Positions 1-10,038 of a stretch of 64,000 nucleotides of DNA are shown here, piece after piece. A program made the position numbers and the translations under genes. The DNA is from Portulaca oleracea (lineage: Eukaryota; Streptophyta; Magnoliopsida; Caryophyllales; Portulacaceae), in assembly GCA_029582165.1 (NCBI GenBank), contig CM055876.1, forward strand, positions 22,716,817-22,780,816, in the 5' to 3' direction. Each line of letters begins with the position of its first letter. The first letter of the stretch is position 1. The notes under the pieces were generated by a model. The model was not told where the DNA came from. It saw only the letters and a program-made list of their open reading frames with translations, and did no database searches.

Positions 1-1548
1 GAACTCTTTGGATTTCAATAGTTCAGTCATAGGAGCGAGAGTGGTGCAGAAATTCTTTACGAACCTCCTGTAGAAAGAGGCTAAGCCATGGAAACTCCTG
101 ATGTCGTGAATACTAGTCGGTGTAGGCCACTCTTTGATCGCTTTGACTTTCTCTTTATCAACCTGTATCCCATCAGTGGAGAGTACATAGCCAAGAAAGA
201 CTAATTTGTTGGTGAAGAACTGACACTTAGCGAGATTGCCGTATAGCTGTTCGTGAGCTAGGATCTCCATTACTGATTGTAGATGGTAAACATGATCATC
301 CTCGCTCTTGTTATACACAAGTATGTCGTCAAAGTAGACAACAACACACTTGCCGATGAGGGGCTTCAAAACCTGGTTCATTAGTCTCACAAAAGTAGAA
401 GGACCATTAGATAGTCCAAAAGGCATGACTAACCATTCAAAGAGACCTCCCTTAGTTTTGAAGGCAGTCTTCCATTCGTCCCCTTCTTGAATCCGCATCT
501 GATAGTACCTGCTTCGCAGATCGATCTTTGTAAAGACTTGGGCACCATAGAGCTCGTCAAGTAGATCTTCAAGTCTAGGTATAGGAAACCTATACTTGAT
601 AGTAATTTTGTTGATGGCTCTACAATCGATACACATGCGTTGACTACCATCCTTCTTTGGAATCAGTAATGCGGGGACGGCACACGGACTGAGACTTTCC
701 CTGATCATACCCTTGGCTAGGAGCTCATCAACCTGACGTTGGACCTCCTGAGTGTCACTAGGGTTCATGCGGTATGCCGGCTTATTAGGTAAGACTGATC
801 CGGGAATGAGATCAATCTTATGCTGAATATCACGTTGGGGAGGCAAGCCTGGGGGCATCTCATCTGGAAACACATGAGAATATTTCTCTAATAGAGGAGC
901 GGCGAGAGGATGGGTGGCGTGATCAGGTTGATCATCACCTTCAGGTTTCTCATGGTTAGGGTTTGTGTTTTGGTCTAGAAGAATGATATCTTTATGCTCA
1001 CTAAACTCATGATGTTCAACGTTCATAAGGGTAACGAAGTTTTGATCATTCTTCTGGGGTAGGGACGGATTGGATATTTTGAGTGGAGCTAGGGTTATCT
1101 TTTTGTTGTTGAGCCTGAAAGTGTAAGTATTAGCTCTTCCGTTGTGCGTCACGCTCCTGTCAAATAACCAAGGTCGTCCAAGCAGAATATGGCAAGCATC
1201 CATAGACAATACATAGCACCATAAAGAATCTTGATAGGATTTGCCAATAGAAAAGCTTACCAAACACCGCTGACTAACTCGTAATCCTTCACCCTGATTG
1301 AGCCATCGAATGGTGTAGGGTTTGGGATGTGGACTAGTCTCTAGCTGAAGTTTGTCCACCATAGTTGTAGAAGCTACATTGGTGCAGCTTCCTCCGTCAA
1401 CGATCAAGGAACAAACTTTCCCTTTGATTGTGCAGCGAGACTGAAAGACTCGCTGTTGTTGATCTTCAGGAACAATTGAACTGTTGAGGATTCGCCTCAT
1501 GATGAACAATTCGGAGCCATGGAGGAGTTTGGAACGTTCAGTTGACAT
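1..1548 (-). CDS. Protease-reverse transcriptase of gag-less Ty3/gypsy element TE-1 (partial, runs off left edge)
   Basis: One uninterrupted minus-strand frame of 516 codons runs from an ATG at 1548 to the window edge. It encodes a retropepsin-like domain with the DGGSCTN active-site motif (about 1385-1402) and the WLFDRSVTHNGRANTY block. The RT follows, with [25 protein letters not shown] and the catalytic YFDD (about 325-336), and continues to the MTELLKSK segment that precedes RNase H. Gag is missing: the frame begins only about 16 codons before the MRRIL block that normally follows the Gag zinc knuckle, directly after the 5' leader. The same joint occurs in J (22386) and J' (60503). No stop is seen, so this is the best preserved pol frame in the window. 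RNase H and integrase would lie to the left of the window. Confidence 0.85.
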   Translation of the reverse strand, partial: MSTERSKLLHGSELFIMRRILNSSIVPEDQQQRVFQSRCTIKGKVCSLIVDGGSCTNVASTTMVDKLQLETSPHPKPYTIRWLNQGEGLRVSQRCLVSFSIGKSYQDSLWCYVLSMDACHILLGRPWLFDRSVTHNGRANTYTFRLNNKKITLAPLKISNPSLPQKNDQNFVTLMNVEHHEFSEHKDIILLDQNTNPNHEKPEGDDQPDHATHPLAAPLLEKYSHVFPDEMPPGLPPQRDIQHKIDLIPGSVLPNKPAYRMNPSDTQEVQRQVDELLAKGMIRESLSPCAVPALLIPKKDGSQRMCIDCRAINKITIKYRFPIPRLEDLLDELYGAQVFTKIDLRSRYYQMRIQEGDEWKTAFKTKGGLFEWLVMPFGLSNGPSTFVRLMNQVLKPLIGKCVVVYFDDILVYNKSEDDHVYHLQSVMEILAHEQLYGNLAKCQFFTNKLVFLGYVLSTDGIQVDKEKVKAIKEWPTPTSIHDIRSFHGLASFYRRFVKNFCTTLAPMTELLKSKEF

Positions 1549-1651
1549 TGGGTAAGCAAGGGAATGTGTTTGGGCTGTTTGTGGAGTTTAGGGTTGCAGG
1601 TTGGTACTGAAGGTTTGAAGGTTATGTGTTTGGATTGCAGGTAAGGCTTGT
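1549..1651 (-). other. 5' leader remnant of TE-1 lacking the primer-binding site
   Basis: Read on the minus strand, this matches the leader of element B just before its gag (about 4838-4965), including the stretch with CCAAACACATAACC and CAACCTGCAACCC. In B about 130 bases containing the primer site lie between the LTR and this stretch. Here the LTR end abuts it directly, so the primer-binding site is deleted and TE-1 could not prime reverse transcription itself. Confidence 0.7.
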
Positions 1652-2490
1652 TGATGTATAATGAGACCAAGGATGATCAAATTATACAAAAGTCAAGGAT
1701 CTTTAACGTGGTTCTTTAAGTTTGAATGAATGAATGAATGAATGAATGGATAAACGAATAGAATAGACGAAATGGATTAATGAAATGAATGTGGGAATGG
1801 ATGAAATTCAAATGAATCTTGAGATTGAAAAAAAACAAGATCATTGAAACTTAAATAGAAACTCACGAATGAATTGATGAACGATTGGAATTTTGATAAT
1901 GGCGAGAAGCATCTTGGAGGATATAGTCACACCACCTTCAAGAACTCTTCAATGCTACCTTTCACCACCAAGGATGCCAACCCAAGGCTAGAAGTAGTCG
2001 ATTCTCCCTCAAGAGAAACAAAACTAGCACAAAAGCTAGAGAGAAAACATCATGTTGAATTTGATTTGTATTTGTATTATTGAATGAATGTGTGATTATA
2101 AGGCACCTAAGGGGTCTATTTATACTAAATGAGAGGCCCCCTTGGCGTGTACAATCAAGAAAATGGGGTGCATCTAGCTTACATCATTCTAAACAAGTAT
2201 GACATCATAAAGATACAAATGTACATAAGCTAGATTAAAACTATGATAACTTGCTCGTTTCTTGCCAAATTCCAAGATTCAAAAGCCATTGTGAAGCTCC
2301 TTTGATGTAGATCATTTGTGCTAGAATGACTTTCACAACATCTTCATGGATCTTGAGTTATTGAGCAAATTACTTAACCACCCTTGATGAAGCTAATTGG
2401 ACGAGTGATAAGCATGAGTTGTTGAAGTCCTTTTGTATGAAATCAAGCATTTGGCTCCCATGATGTATATTTGGGACCAAATCTACATCA
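1652..2490 (-). repeat. LTR shared between TE-1 and element A (839 bp)
   Basis: In plus orientation it begins TGATGTATAATGAG and ends CTACATCA. On its right lies a polypurine tract (minus strand GGGGGGGA, 2491-2498), so it is the 3' LTR of the integrase-bearing element A. On its left lies a 5' leader, so it also stands where TE-1's 5' LTR belongs. It resembles the E/H/D LTR type (GAATGAAT repeats, the ACACCACCTTCAAGAA block, the GGCCCCCTTGG block) and not the B-type LTR at A's other end (27473-28345). It contains a (GAAT)n run near 1725-1750. Confidence 0.75.
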
Positions 2491-3402
2491 TCCCCCCCTA
2501 GTTGAAAAGAGTTTGTCCTCAAACTAGGAAGTTCTTCATTATCTCCATAATAGGGTTTGAGATCACTCACATTAAAAGTACAACTCCCTTCATAGTCTTC
2601 ACCAAGTTGTAACTTATAAGCATTGTCACCAATCCTTTCCAAAACTTCATAAGGACCATCTTCTCTCGGTGCAAGCTTACCTTTCCTCTTAGAAGGAAAT
2701 CTTTCTTTCTTCAAGTGAATCCAAACAAGATCTCCTGGTTCTAATACAACCTTCTTCCTTGTTTTATTCAATCTACTAGCTACATCTTGTATATACTTCA
2801 AGATTTTCTCACGAACTTCTTCATGTAGCTTCTTAATCTCTTCCACTCTTTTGTTAGCTTCAAAGCTAAACTTTGTTGAAGTAGAAATAGTTGTAAGATC
2901 CATAGTTTGGAGAGGGTTCCTTCCATAAACCACTTGAAAAGGTGACAACCCCGTGGCTTTACTTGGACTTCTATTGAAAGCGAATTCAGTGTGACATAAA
3001 AGAGTATCCCACCCTTTCTTATCTTTGCTCACTAAGATTCGAAGTAGAGCTCCCAAAGTTTGGTTGGTTACTTCGGTTTGTCCATCCGTTTGTTGATGAC
3101 ATGCGGTGCTAAACTTCAATTTTGTACCAAGCTTCTTCCACAATGTTAGCCAAAAATGACTAAGGAACTTTGAATCTCTATCACTTACCATGGTCTTGGG
3201 GATACCATGTAACTTCACTACTTCTTCAATATATACATTTGCAACTTTAGTAGCATCATAGGTGGTATGGCATGGAATGAAATGTGCCATCTTTGAAAAC
3301 CTATCAACGACCACCATAATAGAATCCTTGCCTCTTTGAGTTCTTGGTAGACCAAAAACGAAGTCTAAACTCACATCTTCCCATGGACTATGTGGAATGG
3401 GC
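2370..3402 (-). pseudogene. Integrase core and C-terminus of element A, cut by insertion of element B
   Basis: The frame from 3402 to 2370 encodes a Ty3/gypsy integrase. The catalytic core shows VVVDRFSKMAHFIPC (first Asp), MVSDRDSKF (second Asp) and TDGQTEVTN (Glu). The C-terminal domain carries the GPYEVLERIGDNAYKL (GPY/F) motif and NVSDLKPYY. The last codons run through the polypurine tract (2491-2498) and about 40 codons into the LTR before stopping at 2370. The N-terminal zinc-finger part is at 25026-25590: element B separates the two, and TGGGC occurs on both sides (3398-3402, 25026-25030). Codons to the right of 3402 belong to B's LTR. Confidence 0.85.
2491..2500 (-). promoter_or_regulatory. 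Polypurine tract of element A
   Basis: The minus strand reads CTAGGGGGGGA immediately before the LTR start TGATGTAG. This is the expected plus-strand priming site, and it lies inside the integrase reading frame. Confidence 0.75.
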
Positions 3403-4709
3403 TGATGTATTTTGGCCCACGCCAAATACATCCCTAAAGGCCCAAAATAAATTCCAAGGAACAAGGGAAACTATGGAGGAAAACATGAGCATAGATGCCC
3501 ATAGGCCCATACATATTGTGTGCTCCTTATGGCAAGAGGATGTCCAAACATCCTAGGGTCTACAACAACACGCCAATCAAGCCCAAGAAAGGCCCAAGAT
3601 CACGTCCATGAAGGCCAATGTCGCCAATTGTGTTCTTTTTGGATGTATTTTATTTTATAGCTTTTATTATTTTGGTGTGTTTTAATTAATTAGGAGTAGA
3701 TAAATCTAGAACATTCTAAATTGTTCTAGAATGTTCTAGGAGGATAAATTAAATGTGTGGTGTGTTAGTTTAGGCGCTAGATTGGTTGTATCCTAGATAA
3801 GGTTGGCTTATTTTGTAACTAATCCATATTGGATTAGGAAAGCCTAAACCTATTAGGATAAGGTAGTTGTAACCAACTCCCCTCAGGATAAGGAATCCTA
3901 ATCCAAGAGGAGATTGGAATAGAAAATCAACTAGGATTAATAATCCTTGGCTTGCACGCCAAGTAAGGACTCCTAGGGGAGCTAGGACTCTCCTAGTATA
4001 AATAGCCTAGTTTGCAATCTTTAGAAACATCATCGAATACAGAAATATGAATCCCTTTAAGCTTTTAGCTTTTTCCCGAGTGTTTGGATAAACTCTCAAC
4101 CCCTCTTCTATTGTATCTTGGTGTGGTAACCAAGTGGTTTAGGAAGGAATTGATCCTAGGTTGCGGTCTAGATCATGAAACCCTAGGTTGTCCTTCTTGT
4201 GGATTCAAGTAGGAAATCTAGCTCTATCCCATTATCTTTCTATTCCTTAGAAAGATAATATCTACCCTCGCCTCATATATCCTCCAACGTCACTCTCTAC
4301 CCCCTCCATACTCCCTCAAAGGTCCACCCTCCTCACTCCTCATAAAATAGCTCAACCAACTCCCTCTCTCTCCATAACAAACTCCTAACAACTTTCTCTC
4401 TCCTCCAACAAACTCTCAAACTCTCTCCCTCCCAACAAACCACACGCCAAACCCTCTCTCTCTCTTCAATTCTCACGTCAATCCCTTCCTAATCATCATG
4501 CAAGAATTCATCCCTTCCCATTCAAGATTCAACCTTTCTTGAATCTTGAAACCACAAAAGCCCTCTCCCTCCATCTTTCCCCTTAGCTCACGTGAACCAC
4601 CCTAACCCTAGCCTCAATTTCACGTGAAGCCTCCCACTCTTAGATCGTTTGCACGTCTCCCCTACGATGTGTAGTTGATCAACCACACTCTTGATCCCAT
4701 TATACATCA
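3403..4709 (+). repeat. 5' LTR of element B (1307 bp)
   Basis: It runs TGATGTATTTTGG...CCCATTATACATCA and is followed six bases later by the primer site. It contains a TATA-like CTAGTATAAATAGCCTAG near 3994-4011, a plausible core promoter. The last 350 bases are CT-rich. The first 30 bases and the last 44 bases are each near-palindromic (see findings). The copy at 12942 with 24111-25025 is the 3' LTR. Confidence 0.9.
3994..4011 (+). promoter_or_regulatory. Candidate TATA box of the B LTR
   Basis: CTAGTATAAATAGCCTAG lies mid-LTR. The same stretch recurs in the other B-type LTRs (about 24332, 62438, and 31152 in F), at the position expected for the U3/R border. The call rests on sequence alone. 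Confidence 0.5.
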
Positions 4710-4715
4710 TAATTT

Positions 4716-4727
4716 TGGTATCAGAGC
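4716..4727 (+). promoter_or_regulatory. Primer-binding site of B (initiator tRNA-Met)
   Basis: TGGTATCAGAGC lies six bases after the 5' LTR and is complementary to the 3' end of plant initiator tRNA-Met. It sets B's orientation as plus. Confidence 0.9.
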
Positions 4728-4782
4728 TCTAGGTTGTTTTGAGTGCAAACCAAACACATGACCTTTTCCAACCCAATCCCCA

Positions 4783-4838
4783 AACCTGCTATTCCAATAG
4801 CTTAACCTGCTATTCCAATAGCTTAACCTGCTATTCCA
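4783..4838 (+). repeat. Short tandem repeat in the B leader
   Basis: A unit of about 22 bases (AACCTGCTATTCCAATAGCTT) is present two and a half times between the primer site and gag. TE-1's leader lost this region. Confidence 0.8.
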
Positions 4839-4970
4839 CAAGCCTTACTTACAATCCAAACACATAACCTTCAAACCTTCAGTACCAACCTGCAACCCTA
4901 AACTCCACAAACAGCCCAAACACATTCCCTTCCCTACCCTACGTCAACTGGACATTCCAAAACTCCTACC

Positions 4971-6593
4971 ATGGAATCTAGAAGCAACAGTCCTGAAAAT
5001 AAAGATCCTACTGAACAGTGGAAGCAAGAGAAAGTAGAACTGGAAGGAAGAATCGCTTATCTTTCTGATCAGTTGAAGCGATACATGAATTTGCAATTCA
5101 GGACACCACGGGAAGAAGAAGAAGTCATCCCCAGAAGTCCTAGCGAAACTGAGCACTCTGCTAGCTCAACCCGGAGATCACGTCAGTCTAGGCGTGCACC
5201 AAGAGAAGAAAGGCTCGACTTCAAGGTCGACATTCCTGAATTTGATGGTAATCTTGATCCTGAAATCTTCCTTGTACTGGATTCAAACTGTTGAACGAGT
5301 ATTTGACTTGAAAGATATTGCTGATGATAAGAAAGTCAAATATATTGCTCTTAAACTGCGGAAGCATGCTAGTATTTGGTGGACTAACCTACAGAAGAAG
5401 CGACAGCATGCCGAGAAAGAAAAGATCCGCTCTTGGGAAAAGATGAAAAAGAAACTTCACTCAAAGTTTCTTCCTGCAAGCTACTTCAAAGACAACTATC
5501 TTCGTCTGCAGCAACTGACCCAGGGATCCAAATCTGTTGAAGAGTTTACCAAGGAATTTGAACACCTACTCGAGAGGTGTAACTTGAAAGAAGATGAACC
5601 TCAAACTCTTGTGAGGTATCTTGCTGGTTTAAACGAAAACATAAGGTATGTGGTGGAACTTCAACCTTATGAAACTCTTGATGAATTAAGTACTTTGGCT
5701 AACAAAGTGGAACACCAAAAGAAAAGAAGAGGCAAGGAGACACCAAGCAGGAACCCTAGTTCCCAAAGAACCTACTTCACGCCTTAAAATTATACTCCAC
5801 AAAAGAGCCAAACCACCTCCCATTTGTCCGCCACAAAAACGCCTCACCCTACCCTCCAAACTATGACTAAACCACCACAGGTCTCGATAATGGATAAGAA
5901 GAGGTTCTTCTGGTGTCAAGGGCTCGGTCATATTGCTTCTGAGTGCCCTAATAAGAGAGCCATCACTCTTGTGGAATTTCAAAATGCTCTCTTTGAACCT
6001 GAACCAACGGATGTAGAAGAAGAACCCCACGCCACTCACAATGAATCTGAAGAATAGGTCGTGGAAGAACCAGATCACGGTGAGATGCTGGTTATGAGGA
6101 GAGTACTGAATAGCTCTCCAGTTCCTGAAGATCTACAGCAACGGGAAGCTATCTTCCATTCCCGCTGTACTGTGCAAGGGAAAGTTTGTTCTTTGATCGT
6201 CGATGGTGGAAGCTGTACTAACGCAGTTTCGACAACTATGGTGAACAAGCTACAACTCCCTACAAGTCCTCACCCTTCACCCTACACCATTCAATGGCTC
6301 AACCAGGGTAAAGGATTGAAAGTGAATCTACGCTATATGGTAAGCTTTTCAATTGGAAAGTCTTATCAAGATTCAATATGGTGCGATGTACTACCTATGG
6401 ATGCTTGTCATATTCTGCTTGAGAGACCATGGCTTTTTGACAGGGACGTCACGCACAATGGAAAAGCAAACACCTATTCTCTTATGGTGAAAAACAAAAA
6501 GATGACCTTAGCTCCTCTAAAAGCATCCAAGCTCAAAGAAGGTGACCCAAAGCTCATCTCTTTCATGGTCACTGGACGTCCTGAGTTCAGTGA
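4971..6593 (+). pseudogene. Gag-protease of element B (frameshifted, two in-frame stops, cut by C)
   Basis: Translation starts at ATG 4971 (MESRSNSPENKD). An extra base near 5273 (after LDPEIFL) shifts the frame. The retrotransposon Gag domain continues with WIQTVERVFDLKD, HASIWWTNLQKK and FTKEFEHLLERC. In-frame stops lie at about 5785 and 6055. The zinc knuckle is damaged: RFFWCQGLGHIASEC lacks the first cysteine of CX2CX4HX4C. The protease (DGGSCTN near 6200) runs to PEFS, where element C inserts at 6594. Compared with C, A and G the order Gag, knuckle, protease is normal. The whole region is non-functional. Confidence 0.88.
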
Positions 6594-7629
6594 TGATGTA
6601 TATAAGCTCACCAATGTACTGAATCAAGCAAGCTTATAACATCACAAGGACACCAATATCTCGGATAGCCAATAACCACAACAATATGATGCAATAAGCA
6701 TCAAGGAATGAAAAACAAATGAATGAAAAGATAGATACAAGTATTTCTTCACTTGTTACAGTACTTTAACATCTGCAAGTGAAAAGAATACCCGGGCAAG
6801 CTTGAAGGACCTCGTTTGGTTACAGAAGTGAATCACCTTCCAAAAGAGATCACAACAAGTCTACACAACACCACTAGATTGCCAAATCTAGCTACTGGAG
6901 TGGAAATGAGAGTTTGAGAAACTCGCAAACGAAAAGCTCAAAGCTTTCTTTGGTTTTGTATTTCGTAAGATATCAAGTTAAGTGGCCAATACAATGATAT
7001 ATATACTCGGCTGAAATAAGGGAAAAGGCAAGCAAGCAAGCAACAAGGAGCTCAAACTAACTAGAGTGAGGTTTCCTAATGACGAAGAAACCTCCTAAAC
7101 GTGGTTAATTAAGCTAATTACAAATGATTAAAGCTAATACATTCTTCACTATGAAGTACTCGACCATCATTGGACCAACCATTGGACGATCACAGCCGTC
7201 CACTTGGCACTTCCTCATTGGAGGATCTTCATTCACTTAGACTCCAATCCATGCAAGACAAGTGAAGAAACACAAGTGGTTTTGTTCCAAAATGGCGGGA
7301 GCTCAGCAAGGACCTCCGATACTAATAGGGAATATCGGACCTCCTGAGAAAAGACCAAAATGCCCTTGAAAACATGCCAAAATATCAAGGCTACCTAAGT
7401 AAAGGACCTTTACCGCTGTCCAGAAAAAGGACCTTGCCGCACGTCAAAAATAGAATAGTTGTGCAGGAGCCCCAATGACCTTCACTGTTGAGATATGGAG
7501 ACAAGCAGTGAGGACATCACATGGGGTGAATGTCCTTGGCCTCTCTCGACACTAATGCCCTTCTTAATTATGCCCACCAAGTGATAACAATCTTGAATCA
7601 ACTGGATTTGTGGAGGCTGATTCCCATCA
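6594..7629 (-). repeat. 3' LTR of element C (1036 bp)
   Basis: In plus orientation it runs TGATGTATATAAGC...GATTCCCATCA. Its partner is 11287-12323. Between 6640 and 7600 I see no coding region. Confidence 0.93.
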
Positions 7630-9364
7630 TCCCCCCCCCCCCAAGTTGGAAAGAGTTTGCCCTCAAACTTGGTAGCTCTTCTCCTTCAGCATAATATGGC
7701 TTCAAATCATAAACATTGAACGTAGCACTTCCTCCATAATCATCTGAAAGTGCCAGCTTGTAGGCATTGTCTCCCACCTTCTCTAACACTTCAAAAGGAC
7801 CGTCTGCCCTGGGAACCAACTTGCCCTTCCTCCTAGATGGAAAATGATCCTTCCTGAGATGGATCCACACGAGATCCCCAGGTTGGAAAGCCACCTTTCT
7901 CCTACTCTTGTTAGCTAGATTGGAAGCTTTCTCATTGAACTTGGCTATCTTTTCTCGGACATGTTGGTGTAGCTCCTGAATCTCCTTGGCTCTCACACTA
8001 GCATCATGGCTGAACCTGGTTGAGGTAATTATGGGAGCAAAATCCATAGGGGTGATTGGATTCCTCCCATACACTACTTGAAATGGTGACAAACCAGTAG
8101 CCTTACTAGGAGCTCGGTTGAATGCAAACTCAGCATGAGGAAGCAAAGTATCCCATCCTTTCTTGTCTTTGTTCACCAAGGACCTTAGTAGTGTACCAAG
8201 TGTCCTATTGGTGACCTCAGTTTGGCCATCAGTTTGGGGATGACATGATGTGCTGAACTTGAGTTTGGTACCAAGCTTCTTCCATAATGTCACCCAAAAG
8301 TGACCCAAGAACTTTGCATCTCGATCAGAAACCATAGATTTAGGAACTCCATGTAGCCTTACGACTTCCTGGAAGTACAACTCAGCAACTCTCACAGCAT
8401 CATAAGTAGTATGGCATGGAATAAAGTGAGCCATCTTTGAAAAACGATCAACAACCACCAAAATAGAATCTTTACCTCTTTGGGTTGTTGGCAACCCAAC
8501 AAATACCTTTGAGAAACTAGGTAAGGCTAACACTGGGGCAGTGGTTAACCTTTCCTTGATAGTTTCAAAGGCCTTCTGTGCTGATGGAGTCCAAGAGAAA
8601 CCTTTAGCCTTCACTAACTCAGTCATGGGAGTTAGGATGGTACTAAAGTTCCCCACAAACCTCCTATAGAAGGAAGCCAATCCATGGAAACTCCTCACTT
8701 GGTGGATGGTGGTGGGGATTGGCCAATCTCTTATAGCTTGAATCTTCTCTTCATCCACCTGAATGCCCTCGGCGGAGATCACATAGCCAAGGAACATAAC
8801 CTTGTTGGTGAAGAATTTGCATTTCCCTAAATTTCCATAAAGCTTTTCCTTTGACAGTATCTCCATCACAGCTTGCAAATGCTTGACATGATCCTCCTCA
8901 TTGGAGCTATAAACAAGTATGTCATCAAAATAGACAACAACACACTTGCTTATAAGGGCCTTCAGAACCTGGTTCATCAATCTCGTAAAAGTAGATGGGG
9001 CGTTAGTTAAACCAAAAGGCATAACTAACCATTCATACAAACCTCCTTTAGTCTTGAATGTCGTTTTCCACTCATCCCCTTCATAGATTCTGATTTGGTA
9101 GTAGCCACTCCTCAAATCAATCTTTGAAAACACTTGTGCCCCATGAAGCTCATCCAGAAGGTCCTCAAGCCTAGGTATAGGATACCTATACTTGATGGTG
9201 ATCTTGTTGATAGCACGACAATCAATGCACATTCTTTGACTCCCATCTTTCTTTGGCACTAAGAGAGCTGGTACAGCACAAGGACTTAAGCTCTCCCTAA
9301 TCATCCCTTTGGCGAGAAGGTCATCTACCTGCCTTTGGATCTCCTGAGTATCACTGGGGTTCAT
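7598..9364 (-). CDS. RT-integrase fusion of element C (588 codons, RNase H deleted in frame)
   Basis: One open frame starts at NPSDTQEIQRQ. The RT has [32 protein letters not shown] and catalytic YFDD, and continues through RSFHGLASFYRRF to LALPSFSKVF. It then passes directly into the integrase core at VGLPTTQRGKDSILVVVDR (near 8500). The RNase H domain and the integrase HHCC zinc finger are gone, yet the frame is kept. The integrase keeps Asp (VVVDR), Asp (VSDRDAKF), Glu (TDGQTEV) and the GPFEVLEKVGDNAYKL motif. The frame ends inside the LTR after crossing the polypurine tract. Upstream, protease sequence lies in another frame because of a one-base loss near 9450. Confidence 0.9.
   Translation of the reverse strand: MNPSDTQEIQRQVDDLLAKGMIRESLSPCAVPALLVPKKDGSQRMCIDCRAINKITIKYRYPIPRLEDLLDELHGAQVFSKIDLRSGYYQIRIYEGDEWKTTFKTKGGLYEWLVMPFGLTNAPSTFTRLMNQVLKALISKCVVVYFDDILVYSSNEEDHVKHLQAVMEILSKEKLYGNLGKCKFFTNKVMFLGYVISAEGIQVDEEKIQAIRDWPIPTTIHQVRSFHGLASFYRRFVGNFSTILTPMTELVKAKGFSWTPSAQKAFETIKERLTTAPVLALPSFSKVFVGLPTTQRGKDSILVVVDRFSKMAHFIPCHTTYDAVRVAELYFQEVVRLHGVPKSMVSDRDAKFLGHFWVTLWKKLGTKLKFSTSCHPQTDGQTEVTNRTLGTLLRSLVNKDKKGWDTLLPHAEFAFNRAPSKATGLSPFQVVYGRNPITPMDFAPIITSTRFSHDASVRAKEIQELHQHVREKIAKFNEKASNLANKSRRKVAFQPGDLVWIHLRKDHFPSRRKGKLVPRADGPFEVLEKVGDNAYKLALSDDYGGSATFNVYDLKPYYAEGEELPSLRANSFQLGGGGMMGISLHKSS
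7630..7646 (-). promoter_or_regulatory. Polypurine tract of element C
   Basis: The minus strand reads CTTGGGGGGGGGGGGA just before the LTR. The run of 12 G also encodes glycines of the fused pol frame, so changes in run length would shift the LTR-encoded tail. Confidence 0.85.
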
Positions 9365-10038
9365 TGGGTAAGCTGGTTTATTAAGGAGTATTGGCCCAGG
9401 AACGAGGTCAATTTTGTGTTGAATGTCCCCCTTGGGAGGTAAACCAAGGGCATCTCCTCAGGAAACACAAAGGAATAGTGTTCCAGAAGAGGGGCAAGAA
9501 GGGGATGGTCATTTGTGGAGCTAGGCTGTGTGTTTAGGTCTAGGAGAATAAGGTCCTTATGATCATGAAACTCATGGTGTTCAGCAACCAAGAGAGTGAT
9601 CAAACTTGGATCAGTAACCAAATTCTCCTTGGGTTTTGAGAGTAAGGTAGGCTTAAGGGGTACAAGGGTAATCTTTTTATGGTTAAAGAGAAGGGTATAA
9701 GTGTTTGCCCTCCCATTATGACTCACGGATCTATCAAAAAGCCAAGGCCTGCCAAGTAACACATGACAAGCATCCATGGGTAAAATATCACACCAAAGAG
9801 AGTCTTGGTACGTTTTACCTATTGAGAAGTTCAACAAACATCTTTGATCCACGTGAATGCCCTTGCCTTGATTAAGCCACTGGATGGTATAAGGAGTCGG
9901 GTGAGGACTGGTTTACAACTTGAGCTTGCTCACCATAGACAGTGAGGCAGCATTGGTACAACTTCCTCCATCGATGATCAGAGAGCACACCTTGCCATTG
10001 ATAGTGCACCGAGAATGAAAAATATTCTCCCATTGCTC
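9361..10038 (-). pseudogene. Protease region of element C (two in-frame stops, frameshift)
   Basis: The frame continuing from gag meets a TAG at about 10036-10038. It then reads through the DGGSCTN active-site block (near 9970), a TAA near 9915, and the block QRCLLNFSIGKTYQDSLWCD to LLGRPWLFDR. Near 9450 one base is lost and the frame leaves the RT frame. The open part is 9852-9361 (163 codons). The protease is inactive as encoded. Confidence 0.85.

Noticed and set aside
1725..1750. GAATGAAT tandem array considered as a CRISPR-like or satellite array
   Set aside because: A simple tetranucleotide microsatellite inside an LTR, with no spacers.
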